Source: Ruthenibacterium avium (GTDB taxonomy: Bacteria; Bacillota; Clostridia; Oscillospirales; Ruminococcaceae). Taken from it: a stretch of 64,000 nt of DNA. Below, piece after piece: positions 41,598 to 49,965 of this stretch; position 1 is the first letter of the stretch, and the number at the start of each line of letters is the position of its first letter. Where the stretch lies: NCBI GenBank assembly GCA_019118905.1, contig DWYA01000088.1:1-64000 (forward strand). The letters run 5' to 3'. The notes beneath the pieces are model-generated. The model did not search any database. It was given only the letters and a program-made list of their open reading frames with translations, and was not told where the DNA came from. The position numbers were made by a program, and so were the translations under genes.

Positions 41598-43145
41598 ATG
41601 AAGGACAACACCCAACTGAAAGAAACATTCCGCGCGGAAATTCCCGACTTTGCCGAAAAAGCGCGCGCCTTTGCGGCGGGCGAAATTGACCGCAAAGCTT
41701 ACAAAGGCATTTCCGGCGGCTTTGGCTCGTATGCCCAGCGCGGCGAAACCGGCAACATGCTGCGCCTTCGCTTACCGGGCGGACGTGTAACAAAAGAGCA
41801 GCTGGCATTTTTGGCAAATATGGTGGAGGAGCACAACGTCAAACGTATGAAAATCACCACCTGCCAGACGATTCAGCTGCATGATTTAACACCTGATGCC
41901 GTGGCTGACATTATGGAAAAAGCCATCGACTGCGATATCATCACGCGCGGCGGCGGCGGTGACCATCCGCGCAATGTGATGGGAAACCCGCTTTCCGGCT
42001 TGGAAACCGGCGAGTATTTTGACGTGCGTCCCGTGGCTGAGGCCGTAGGCCGTCATTTGGTCGAGCGCATTTGGACGCTGAAAATGCCGCGCAAGCTGAA
42101 AGTCGCATTTTCCAACGGCGTAAGCGATGAAGTTCATGCAACGTTCCGTGATTTGGGATTTGTTGCCCGTCAGGATGGTACGTTTGACGTGTATTGCGCG
42201 GGCGGCCTTGGGCCGAACCCGAAGCTGGGCATTTTAGCGGCCGAGGGCGTACAGCCTAAAGATGCTGCCTGCGCTGTGGAGGCCATGATTGATGTGTTCT
42301 GCACGCATGGCAATTATGAAAACCGCGCCAAAGCCCGCACGCGCTACTTGCAGGATACCTTGGGAGAGGAAGGGCTGCGCAGCGCGTTTGCCAAGGCGAT
42401 GGAAAAAGCCGCCGGCCGTGACGACGTAGCGCTGGAAATCTGCGAGTGGCAGCCGCAAGCCTCCGAGGAAGAATTGATGCTTCCCATGGAACGTGTCACG
42501 GCGCAAAAACAGCATGGACTGTATGCGGTGGAGTACCACCCTGTGGGCGGCGTACTCACCCCGGACGCGGTTCGCCGTTTGAACAGCGCCATCGGCCAAT
42601 TGAAACAGGCAGAGCTGCGCTTGCACCCCTGCGGCGGGCTTTATATTGTCAATCTAACAGCACAGGAAGTACCCGGCGTCCTAAACGCGACCGAGGACAG
42701 CGCGAAAACGCCGTTTGAGTGCAGCACGGCCTGTATCGGCGCTTCGACCTGTCAGCAGGGCGTGCGCGATTCTCAAGCACTGTTGACAGAATGTGTCCAA
42801 GCGGTGCGTGAGGCTGGTATTGCGGACAATGCACTGCCGAAAATGGGAATTTCCGGCTGTCCGTCCAGCTGCGGCACCCATCAAGCTTGCGCCATAGGCT
42901 TTGTCGGCGGCGTGAAAATGATTGACAAAGTGGCACATCCGGCGTTTACGCTGTTTTTGGGCGGGCGTGACGCGCTGGGCAAAGAGGCAATCGGCACTTC
43001 TGTATGTGCTATGCTGCAAGCAGAGATTCCCGCCTTTTTGGTCGAGCTGGGCCGCACGGTGGAGCAATCCGGCAAGAGCTTTGATGAGTGGATCGAAGCG
43101 AACGAGGAAACACTGCGCACGATTGCACAGAAATATGCAAAATAA
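41598..43145 (+). CDS. Siroheme/4Fe-4S sulfite or nitrite reductase
   Basis: The 515-residue protein has two ferredoxin-like halves and the four cluster/siroheme cysteines: CIGASTC (Cys-x5-Cys) and GCPSSCG (Cys-x3-Cys). The first half carries the MKITTCQTIQLHD substrate/siroheme segment and RGGGGDHPRNV. This is the ferredoxin-dependent assimilatory family; sulfite and nitrite reduction cannot be told apart here. AAAGGAG precedes the ATG at 41598. No siroheme, transporter or electron-donor gene is adjacent. Confidence 0.88.
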   Translation: MKDNTQLKETFRAEIPDFAEKARAFAAGEIDRKAYKGISGGFGSYAQRGETGNMLRLRLPGGRVTKEQLAFLANMVEEHNVKRMKITTCQTIQLHDLTPDAVADIMEKAIDCDIITRGGGGDHPRNVMGNPLSGLETGEYFDVRPVAEAVGRHLVERIWTLKMPRKLKVAFSNGVSDEVHATFRDLGFVARQDGTFDVYCAGGLGPNPKLGILAAEGVQPKDAACAVEAMIDVFCTHGNYENRAKARTRYLQDTLGEEGLRSAFAKAMEKAAGRDDVALEICEWQPQASEEELMLPMERVTAQKQHGLYAVEYHPVGGVLTPDAVRRLNSAIGQLKQAELRLHPCGGLYIVNLTAQEVPGVLNATEDSAKTPFECSTACIGASTCQQGVRDSQALLTECVQAVREAGIADNALPKMGISGCPSSCGTHQACAIGFVGGVKMIDKVAHPAFTLFLGGRDALGKEAIGTSVCAMLQAEIPAFLVELGRTVEQSGKSFDEWIEANEETLRTIAQKYAK

Positions 43146-43162
43146 CCATTGTGGGCACAATC

Positions 43163-43200
43163 AAGGGGCGAGAGAACGCGCGTTCTCTCGCCCCTTTTGC
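43163..43200. terminator. Perfectly palindromic bidirectional terminator
   Basis: AAGGGGCGAGAGAACGC and GCGTTCTCTCGCCCCTT are fully complementary, ending in TTTT on the plus strand, between convergent genes. Confidence 0.87.
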
Positions 43201-43220
43201 AATCTATCATTAGAAAAAGC

Positions 43221-43523
43221 TTACGGCCAAAGGCAGGCGTCAAGATCGACGCGGCCATCGGACAAAAAGCCAACGCTTTCTTCCTCCAACAGCTTGCGCT
43301 GTGCATCTTTGCCGCCGAATGCAAATCCCGTGCAAAGCCGACCGTCTTGAAACACAACACGGTGGCAGGGAATTTCGCCCGGCCTTGGGTTGCGATGCAG
43401 GGCAAACCCTACGATGCGGGAAGCGCGCGGGTTGCCGCACAATGCGGCGACACGGCCATAGGTGGAAACTTTGCCGCGTGGAATTTGGCGCACGATTTCA
43501 TACACTTTTTCGCTGAATGTCAT
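43221..43523 (-). CDS. MGMT-family protein of ATL size retaining the alkyl-acceptor cysteine
   Basis: The 100-residue protein is only the DNA-binding/active-site domain of O6-alkylguanine alkyltransferases. It has TYGRVAALCG (flipping Tyr), the recognition helix PRASRIVGFALHRNP, and IPCHRVV, where Cys is the alkyl acceptor. The length and the C-terminal VDLDACLWP match alkyltransferase-like (ATL) proteins, which normally have Trp in place of that Cys. It overlaps the AlkD-like gene by four bases (ATGA), forming an alkylation-repair pair. Confidence 0.85.
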   Translation of the reverse strand: MTFSEKVYEIVRQIPRGKVSTYGRVAALCGNPRASRIVGFALHRNPRPGEIPCHRVVFQDGRLCTGFAFGGKDAQRKLLEEESVGFLSDGRVDLDACLWP

Positions 43524-44215
43524 ACGAACTCCTCCTTTTGTGCGCTGACACGCGCTTTTTGTTCCAAGGATATTTTTTTCGATTCCATCACCTTGCGCAC
43601 CGCCATATCTGCAATGGGGGAGCGGCGCTTTTGCAGTATCAGCAGTGTTTCAAGCGCCGCTTCGGGGTATTTGGAATAGGCTTCGGCCAGCGTCCATGCC
43701 GCCGCCATCTGCACATAGTATTCCTCCCGTTCACACGACGCGATATGCGACAGTACCAGGGCAAAATAGTCGTCCGTTAAGTAATATCGCAGCATCATCA
43801 CAAGCGAAAAACGCGCGGTATAAGGTTCTGACGCGCTGCGAAGCGCATAAATGGCGGGGAAAAATTCCTGCGGATAGCGCGAAACCGCTTTTAAACTGCT
43901 GCAAAAGCTGTCACATACCGACCAGTTGGAAATATACGGAAGAAACTCTGCCACAAGCGGCCAGTCCGCCGGTGTTTTTACCAAACATCCAACCATCATG
44001 CCGCGCAGCATTACTTCTTCAAAAGAGGTGCAGCCGGGCAGGGAAAGAGCCTCTTTGCCATATGCTCGGGTGAGCGATGCCGCCAGCTTTCTCAGCGCGG
44101 GAAGACGAACACCTAAAAACGGCAGCGAGCCGGGCACAAGCGCAGAGGCAAACGCCGCATAGGAAGGCTCGGCCATGGCACGCAATTCATGAAGCAGATC
44201 CGCGTTTGTTTGCAT
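43520..44215 (-). CDS. DNA alkylation repair protein, AlkD-like HEAT family
   Basis: The 231-residue all-helical protein has a HEAT-like layout and the family segment SNWSVCDSF, carrying the Trp and Asp that AlkC/AlkD glycosylases use near the damaged base, then YYVQMAAAWTLAEA. It would excise N3/N7-alkyl purines without base flipping. AAGGAG sets the ATG at 44215. It is the first gene of the operon with the MGMT protein and diverges from nfo. Confidence 0.85.
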   Translation of the reverse strand: MQTNADLLHELRAMAEPSYAAFASALVPGSLPFLGVRLPALRKLAASLTRAYGKEALSLPGCTSFEEVMLRGMMVGCLVKTPADWPLVAEFLPYISNWSVCDSFCSSLKAVSRYPQEFFPAIYALRSASEPYTARFSLVMMLRYYLTDDYFALVLSHIASCEREEYYVQMAAAWTLAEAYSKYPEAALETLLILQKRRSPIADMAVRKVMESKKISLEQKARVSAQKEEFV

Positions 44216-44243
44216 GGGGAAAATCTCCTTATCTGGGTCAGTC

Positions 44244-44272
44244 TTGATAAAACTAGATGAAAATGGTATAAT
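44244..44272 (+). promoter_or_regulatory. Sigma-A promoter of nfo
   Basis: TTGATA (44244-44249) and TATAAT (44267-44272) are 17 bases apart, about 48 bases before the nfo ATG. Confidence 0.78.
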
Positions 44273-44320
44273 AAAAAACACAATGAAACAAGTGGTTTTA
44301 TACCGGAAAGGATTCTAGGA

Positions 44321-45154
44321 ATGGGATATTTCGGAAGTCATATTTCCTCGTCAAAAGGGTATCTTGCCATGGGAAAACAGGCGATGAAGCTGGGCGCAAA
44401 CACCTTTGCGTTTTTTACGCGAAATCCGCGGGGCGGCTCGGTAAAAGCGCTCGATTTGCAGGACGTTGCCGCGTTTCGGCAGTTGGCTGAACAGCAGGGG
44501 TTTGGCCCCTTGGTGGCTCACGCGCCGTATACCATGAACGCCGCCGCCAAAGACCCCGATTTGCGCCGCTTTGCGCGTGAGGCGATGCAGGAGGATTTGC
44601 AGCGCCTGGAGCATTTGCCGGGAAACTATTATAATTTTCATCCGGGCAGCCATGTTGGGCAGGGGAGCGATGCGGGCATGGAACACATTACCCGGCAGCT
44701 GAATGACGTGCTTTGGCCGGAGATGAATACAACGGTTCTGCTGGAAACCATGGCGGGCAAGGGCAGTGAAGTGGGCCGAAGCTTTGAGGAGCTGGCGCGC
44801 ATTATAGAAGGGGTACACCACAACGAAAAGCTGGGGGTATGCTTGGATACCTGCCATGTGTGGGATGCCGGGTATGACATTGCCGCCCATCTCGACGAGG
44901 TGCTGCAGCAGTTTGACGATATCATTGGTTTGGAGCGCTTGAAGGCGCTGCATGTAAACGACAGCATGAACCCCTTGGCGGCGCACAAAGACCGTCATGC
45001 AAAAATCGGGGAAGGCCATCTCGGCTTGGAAACCTTTGGCCGTGTTGTGCGTCATCCTGCCCTGCGGGGCAAGCCGATGGTGCTTGAAACACCCAACGAT
45101 GATGCCGGCTGGGCGCAGGAAATTGCCCTGTTGCGCCGATTGGAAACAGAGTAA
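44321..45154 (+). CDS. nfo: Deoxyribonuclease IV (endonuclease IV, AP endonuclease)
   Basis: This enzyme cuts DNA at abasic sites left by glycosylases. The 277-residue TIM barrel starts MGYFGSHISSSKGYL and has zinc-ligand motifs NFHPGSHVGQG, LLETMAGKGSEVG, VCLDTCHVWDAGYD, HVNDS and HAKIGEGHLG. It lies back to back with the AlkD-like glycosylase gene, whose products it would process. Confidence 0.96.
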   Translation: MGYFGSHISSSKGYLAMGKQAMKLGANTFAFFTRNPRGGSVKALDLQDVAAFRQLAEQQGFGPLVAHAPYTMNAAAKDPDLRRFAREAMQEDLQRLEHLPGNYYNFHPGSHVGQGSDAGMEHITRQLNDVLWPEMNTTVLLETMAGKGSEVGRSFEELARIIEGVHHNEKLGVCLDTCHVWDAGYDIAAHLDEVLQQFDDIIGLERLKALHVNDSMNPLAAHKDRHAKIGEGHLGLETFGRVVRHPALRGKPMVLETPNDDAGWAQEIALLRRLETE

Positions 45155-45183
45155 TGCGGCTTGATTGCAAGAGCTTGGCACCA

Positions 45184-45216
45184 ACCCACGCGGCACAAGT
45201 TCCGTTTGCCGCGTGG
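45184..45216 (+). terminator. Hairpin after nfo
   Basis: CCCACGCGGCA and TGCCGCGTGGG form an 11-base stem. There is no T tract, so it may end the transcript only partly or stabilise the mRNA. Confidence 0.5.
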
Positions 45217-45225
45217 GTAAGCGGC

Positions 45226-45254
45226 TTGTCAACTTTTGTAAAATATGTTACACT
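45226..45254 (+). promoter_or_regulatory. Promoter of the DtxR-family gene
   Basis: TTGTCA (45226-45231) and TACACT (45249-45254) are 17 bases apart, about 35 bases before the ATG. Confidence 0.6.
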
Positions 45255-45288
45255 GAACGGAGTATCATCCGCGTAGGGAGGCGATGCC

Positions 45289-45666
45289 ATGCGTTCGTTT
45301 GAATCGCGTGAAGATTATTTGGAAACAATTTTGGTTCTGAAACGGGAGAAAGGCGCTGTCCGCAGCATTGACGTTGCGACACGCATGGGGTTTTCCAAGC
45401 CAAGTGTCAGCCGCGCTGTCAGTTTGCTGAAAGCCGCTGATTTACTGACGATGGACAAGGACGGCTTGCTGGAATTAACGCCGTCCGGCTTGGCGATGGC
45501 AAGCCGTGTGTACGAGCGTCACTGCCTGATTAAAACGTACTTAGAAGCGATTGGCGTATCTAAGGAGACCGCCGCTGAGGACGCTTGCCGCATTGAGCAT
45601 GTGATCAGCGAAGAAAGCTTTGAAAAATTGAAAGAGTTTATGCGCAGCCATGGCGTACATGGTTAA
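45289..45666 (+). CDS. DtxR/MntR-family metal-dependent regulator
   Basis: The 125-residue protein has the winged helix (VATRMGFSKPSVSRAVSLL) and the dimerisation/metal domain but no SH3-like C-terminal domain. Ligand positions are mixed: ESREDYLETI has Asp where MntR has Asp8 and DtxR has Met10, while DACRIEHVIS has Cys where DtxR has Cys102 and MntR has Glu99. Iron or manganese sensing therefore cannot be assigned. No transporter gene is adjacent. Confidence 0.85.
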   Translation: MRSFESREDYLETILVLKREKGAVRSIDVATRMGFSKPSVSRAVSLLKAADLLTMDKDGLLELTPSGLAMASRVYERHCLIKTYLEAIGVSKETAAEDACRIEHVISEESFEKLKEFMRSHGVHG

Positions 45667-45776
45667 GCAAAGGGGGCTAGGCCCCCTCTTTTTTATTTTA
45701 GATAGGGCTTCAGTTTGTGAAAAAGCGAAGCTTTTTTCGACAAACTGATAGCGTGCCGCAAAGCAGGCCTTTTTTG

Positions 45777-46247
45777 TTATAGGGAAAGAGGAACGCCGTC
45801 CAGCACAGCTTGCTGAAGGCTGTCGCCTTGATAAACCAGTTTGAGCGAAAAAAACGGGTGATCCTGTGCCAGCAGACGAAGAAAAATTCGGTCGCCCTCC
45901 CAAAGCGGAAGGCGCGTCATTTCCGAACGCTCCACCCATGCAAGCTCACCTTCATCGCAGTCGGTTAAGCTTCCGTGCCATTCCGACGCGGTGAACAGGT
46001 ACATATACTGCCCTTCCCAAGCATCGGAAACAAAGGTGATTACCCCGCGCAGACGCGAACGGGTCACATGCAGACCGGTTTCTTCATACACTTCCCGCAT
46101 CATGCAATCTTCGGGGCTTTCGTTTTCTTCACACTTGCCGCCGACCCCAATCCACTTTCCGGCATTTTCATCGTTTTGCTTTTTGGTGCGGTGTAAAAGC
46201 AGATATTGTGTGCCGCGCTCCAAGTAGCATACTGTTGTATTTTTCAT
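45777..46247 (-). CDS. Nudix hydrolase (MutT/8-oxo-dGTP diphosphatase-like)
   Basis: The 156-residue protein has the complete Nudix box (GGKCEENESPEDCMMREVYE with the following ETGL). Relatives annotated as 8-oxo-dGTP diphosphatase clean oxidised nucleotides, which would fit the nearby repair genes, but Nudix substrates vary widely. GGAGGG precedes the ATG at 46247. Confidence 0.88.
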   Translation of the reverse strand: MKNTTVCYLERGTQYLLLHRTKKQNDENAGKWIGVGGKCEENESPEDCMMREVYEETGLHVTRSRLRGVITFVSDAWEGQYMYLFTASEWHGSLTDCDEGELAWVERSEMTRLPLWEGDRIFLRLLAQDHPFFSLKLVYQGDSLQQAVLDGVPLSL

Positions 46248-46394
46248 TGGTTCCCTCCGCGCCGCGCTTGCAAAGGCGGCCTGCATTTGATATACTGAAA
46301 TCCAGCTTCCATCGTTTTCAAAACAAAGGAAGCCGTGCCAAATTTATCATAACACGGTACGCTGCCGGATACAAGGAAAGGATGGAGTTTCTTT

Positions 46395-47063
46395 ATGAAA
46401 ATCAATCGTTTTATCGACCATACGCTGCTCAAACCTTTTGCAACGCACGACCAGCTGAAAGCGCTGTGTGACGAGGCAAAGCAGTACGAGTTTGCAAGCG
46501 TCTGCGTCAACCCGTGCCACGCGGCATTTGTGGCGAAAGAGCTTGCCGGAAGTGATGTGAAAACGTGCTGTGTTGTGGGCTTTCCCTTCGGCACCCATCT
46601 GCCGGAGATCAAGCTGGCCGAAGCAAAAGCGGCGCTGCGCGACGGGGCGCAGGAACTGGACATGGTCATTTCGGTGGGCCATCTGCTAGAGGGCGATGAG
46701 GCTTATGTGGAGCACGAGGTGCAGCTTTTGGCCGATGCTTGCCACGAGGCGGGCGCACTGTTGAAAGTGATTATCGAAACGTGCTATTTAGAGGAAAAGC
46801 ACATTGCCGCCATGTGCCGCATTGTGGAGAAAACAGGTGCAGACTTTATGAAAACGAGCACTGGTTACGGTACGCGCGGTGCGTCGCCGGAGGACATCGA
46901 GCTGTTTTGCAAGTATTTGAAAAAACCGGCGAAAATGAAAGCTTCGGGCGGGATTCGCACCGCCGAGGATGCCAAACGCTATATCGAAATGGGTTGTGAG
47001 CGTCTTGGCACCAGCAACGGCGTTGCCATTATGCAGGGCATGACGGCAAGTGCCGATTATTAA
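46395..47063 (+). CDS. deoC: Deoxyribose-phosphate aldolase
   Basis: DeoC splits deoxyribose-5-phosphate into glyceraldehyde-3-phosphate and acetaldehyde. The 222-residue class I aldolase has IDHTLLKP, ELDMVISVGHL, KVIIETCYL, the Schiff-base Lys in DFMKTSTGYG, and KASGGIRTAEDA. AAAGGATGG precedes the ATG. No other deo gene is nearby; psuG, about 1.8 kb away on the other strand, also handles nucleoside-derived sugars. Confidence 0.95.
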   Translation: MKINRFIDHTLLKPFATHDQLKALCDEAKQYEFASVCVNPCHAAFVAKELAGSDVKTCCVVGFPFGTHLPEIKLAEAKAALRDGAQELDMVISVGHLLEGDEAYVEHEVQLLADACHEAGALLKVIIETCYLEEKHIAAMCRIVEKTGADFMKTSTGYGTRGASPEDIELFCKYLKKPAKMKASGGIRTAEDAKRYIEMGCERLGTSNGVAIMQGMTASADY

Positions 47064-47114
47064 GCGCTGAAAAGCAAAGCTTGGCGCAAGTGCTGTTTTT
47101 TATCACAAATCAGA

Positions 47115-47164
47115 AAACCCGCGGGCTTCACAGATAGATACCTGTGAAGCCCGCGGGTTTTTGC
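47115..47164. terminator. Strong bidirectional terminator between deoC and the TcaA-like gene
   Basis: A perfect 19-base stem (47115-47133 with 47142-47160) has an 8-base loop, A-rich on one side and T-rich on the other. Confidence 0.92.
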
Positions 47165-47189
47165 ATGGTTTCAAGAAGGGGAAAGCACG

Positions 47190-48803
47190 TTATGCCGCCG
47201 GGGCAGAAGATGCAGCGGAGGAAGCAGCCGAAGAAGATGCCGTGCTGTCGGCTGCGGGAGCTGCGGGGGTGGTCAAAGCACTCACATCACCGGCGGTGAA
47301 ACGCGGTTCATCAATGCCGGCTGTTCGGTTGAGCACCCATGTGTTATTTTCAAATACAAATTCACATGCCTCATACATGATTGCGGTGATGCTGGAAGTG
47401 CTGTCCTCAGGAAGCGTGTAGGAATAGGCGACAGCAGTGGTGCAGACAAAGCCCGGCAGGCCGTTGACCTCTGTGATTTGCACCGAACCGAAGTTCACGG
47501 CTGCATTGGTGAATTGCAGCGTTTTTCCGGTGAAGGGCTCTGTGGTAATCTGCTGTGCCGCAGCCGAGCGCATGGTTTCGTTTACGCCGCCGATTTGTGA
47601 AGCATCCTTTTGGTTTGCGGCGTTTAAAAGCGAAGAATAGTAAGTGTTCAGCAGCAGATTGATACCCGCTTCGTCGGGGGTGCCGCCCTGTGTTTGGAAA
47701 TCGGTGAATGTCAGCTCGGTGACAGAAGGGTCTTGGAAAATCACACTGGAGGAAGTGACAGCCCCGTGCGGTGCGGTATATTCCATTGTGATGGTGCTGC
47801 CTACGGTAACTTGCGGCAGGCTGACCGTTCCGCCGGACGGCTTTTGCTCTACCTTTGTGCCGTTGACAAAGATGTTGGAGCTGTCGTCAGGAATGCCGGA
47901 AACCGTGATGTCATAAATGGGCAAAGCGCCGTCGAAGGTGAGCGGCTTGGAAACCATAAACAAATCCAATACGGTAGATTCGCCTTCCAGCGCTTGTCCC
48001 AAAGCACTGGAGCCGGTGACGGAACAAGTGTAGCGCCCCGGGAACAGGTTATTGTAGAGTACGCCGTTTTCCGTCAATTCACCGGTGCGGGTGGTGCCGT
48101 TGAGCGACATGAGCACATTTTGTGCATCGGTGCGCAGCAAAAGTGAAACACCCAGCGCTTTCAAATGGTATTCCGAAAAGCCGAAGAACACGGGGTCTTT
48201 CTGCACTTGCAGCGCCTCGTAAGCGCCGGGGAGCGTTGGGTCAAGCACTTGCTCATTCAACTGCTCGCTCAGCGCCTTTTGCGCATTTTCTGTGGAGAAT
48301 GCTTGGCACAGCAGGGCGGCGTTTTCCTCGTTGACGGTCAGCGTGTCGCTGACCAAAAGCGCGGCCAGCGCTTTGCTGTCCTGCTGCTCGACAGCTGTCA
48401 TCACTTGGCTGATAAACCGTTCCGGGCTGTACTTTTGGTACATGACAACGGAAAGCACGCTCAGGCCGACAAAGAGAACGGCCAAAACGCCCACGGCAAT
48501 GCCCAGCGCAACAAGTGGATTTTTCTTTTTCTGCGCCGATACATGCGCCTCATATGCCGTTTCCTTGGCGCTGTGCTGCGTTTCAAACGCTTGGTCGTCG
48601 TCTACCAAAGAGGGATGCTTTTTAGGCGCGGGTTTCGTGTGCTTTTTTTCATGCTCCGCGGGAAGTTCATCGCGGCGGGGCTTTTTCTTCGGTTCTTTTT
48701 TCTCGGCTTGCGGCTCGTGCGAGCGCTCTAATGCCGAAAGCGTCTCGTCTACTTCGTTTGCAAAATGGTCGTCGTGCGCGGGTGAGTTTTTTTTATCGTT
48801 CAT
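47190..48803 (-). CDS. TcaA-like single-pass membrane protein
   Basis: The 537-residue protein has a long charged cytoplasmic N-terminus (about 1-97, many Lys, Glu, Pro), one membrane segment (about 98-122), then outer domains. The outer part begins YSPERFISQVMTAVEQQDSK, the second-domain pattern of TcaA (teicoplanin-resistance-associated protein), followed by beta-rich repeats and a C-terminal NTF2-like region. It ends in a Ser/Ala low-complexity tail. The zinc ribbon of staphylococcal TcaA is absent. An envelope role is likely. It follows psuG by 30 bases on the same strand. Confidence 0.7.
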   Translation of the reverse strand: MNDKKNSPAHDDHFANEVDETLSALERSHEPQAEKKEPKKKPRRDELPAEHEKKHTKPAPKKHPSLVDDDQAFETQHSAKETAYEAHVSAQKKKNPLVALGIAVGVLAVLFVGLSVLSVVMYQKYSPERFISQVMTAVEQQDSKALAALLVSDTLTVNEENAALLCQAFSTENAQKALSEQLNEQVLDPTLPGAYEALQVQKDPVFFGFSEYHLKALGVSLLLRTDAQNVLMSLNGTTRTGELTENGVLYNNLFPGRYTCSVTGSSALGQALEGESTVLDLFMVSKPLTFDGALPIYDITVSGIPDDSSNIFVNGTKVEQKPSGGTVSLPQVTVGSTITMEYTAPHGAVTSSSVIFQDPSVTELTFTDFQTQGGTPDEAGINLLLNTYYSSLLNAANQKDASQIGGVNETMRSAAAQQITTEPFTGKTLQFTNAAVNFGSVQITEVNGLPGFVCTTAVAYSYTLPEDSTSSITAIMYEACEFVFENNTWVLNRTAGIDEPRFTAGDVSALTTPAAPAADSTASSSAASSAASSAPAA

Positions 48804-48833
48804 GCAATACCATCCTTCTTACAAAATCGTTTT

Positions 48834-49739
48834 TTATAGCCTGCATAATGTGAAGGCGATTTCCGCTGCTTTGGCCGCACAGTGGCGCTCCAGCGCAAAA
48901 CGTGCTTTTCCGGCACTGGGGCAGCTTTGCAGCAAATGGGAGTTCAGATAAGGCGTGAAAGCCTGTCCGGTAACATGTTCCGCTTGAGCCTGCCGCATCG
49001 TTTTCGATAAAGCCGGTTCCAGCACATCATGGGAAAGTGTTGCTTCGGACGGTGGGGAGCACGTCAGCAAAAGGCCGCCGCCAAGCCCTAAATCCCACTT
49101 GATTTTGGCAATTTTAGCGCCCTCTGCGGCACTCACGCGGCGCTCGGTCTGGAAAAAGTCCACCGGGCCTTCCGGTTTTGTTTGAAAATCTGCTGTGCCA
49201 AGCCCCAAAACGGGAACGCCCATGGTTTCGAGGTACTCCAAAGTTGCGCAGCTGTCGGCGCCGGGATTCACCCCCGCGCACACCACAACAATGGAGGAGG
49301 AGTGCAGCTCCTGCAAATCGGCGCTGATGTCAAGGCTGCCGGTGCGCACACCGCCGATGCCGGCGCTGCTGAATACGCGAATGCCGGACAGCATCGCGGC
49401 AATCATTCCGGTGGCTGAGGTGACGGCGCCGGTGCCGCCCGTGGCCAGTGCGACGGGCAAATCGCGGCGGGAAAGCTTTTGCGGATGGGCGGTGCCGCAT
49501 AAATGCTCGGCTTCCGCACGGCTGAGCCCCACATAAATGACGCCGTTTAAAATGGCTATCGTGGCCGGAACTGCCCCGGCGGCGCGTGCGGCTTCCTCGC
49601 GCGCCTGCAAATAGGAAAGGCGCATTCCGTGCGGCATGTCACAGATGGCAGAAGACGAGTCAAAAGCGACAACGGGCTTATTTGCGCGCAGCGCCCTTTG
49701 CACTTCCTTGGAAATTTCCAAATAGCGTTTTAAGTTCAT
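48834..49739 (-). CDS. psuG: Pseudouridine-5'-phosphate glycosidase
   Basis: PsuG splits pseudouridine-5'-phosphate into uracil and ribose-5-phosphate. The 301-residue protein has the family's VAFDSSSAICDMPHG-type start, AGAVPATIAILNG, VALATGGTGAVTSA, FSSAGIGGVRTG, CAGVNPGADSCATLEYLE and VPVLGLGTADF. The ATG at 49739 follows AGGAGGG. The kinase PsuK that normally feeds it is not in the window. Confidence 0.93.
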   Translation of the reverse strand: MNLKRYLEISKEVQRALRANKPVVAFDSSSAICDMPHGMRLSYLQAREEAARAAGAVPATIAILNGVIYVGLSRAEAEHLCGTAHPQKLSRRDLPVALATGGTGAVTSATGMIAAMLSGIRVFSSAGIGGVRTGSLDISADLQELHSSSIVVVCAGVNPGADSCATLEYLETMGVPVLGLGTADFQTKPEGPVDFFQTERRVSAAEGAKIAKIKWDLGLGGGLLLTCSPPSEATLSHDVLEPALSKTMRQAQAEHVTGQAFTPYLNSHLLQSCPSAGKARFALERHCAAKAAEIAFTLCRL

Positions 49740-49965
49740 AGCGGGCACCCTCCTGGAAGATTGATAAAAAGAATGCCTTTTCACAGCAAAGAAATCAAAA
49801 TGTCATTCCCTTTTATTCTAATCGTTCTTTGTGCAAAACGCAACCTATTTTGGCGAGCGCGCGTTTTTTTAAAAAAGTAAACGGGCACAGTGCATATCCT
49901 TGCGCCGGATGGCCAAGACTAAGGGCAACAAAAAAAGCCGGTAAAAAACGGCAGGGAGGAACAAT

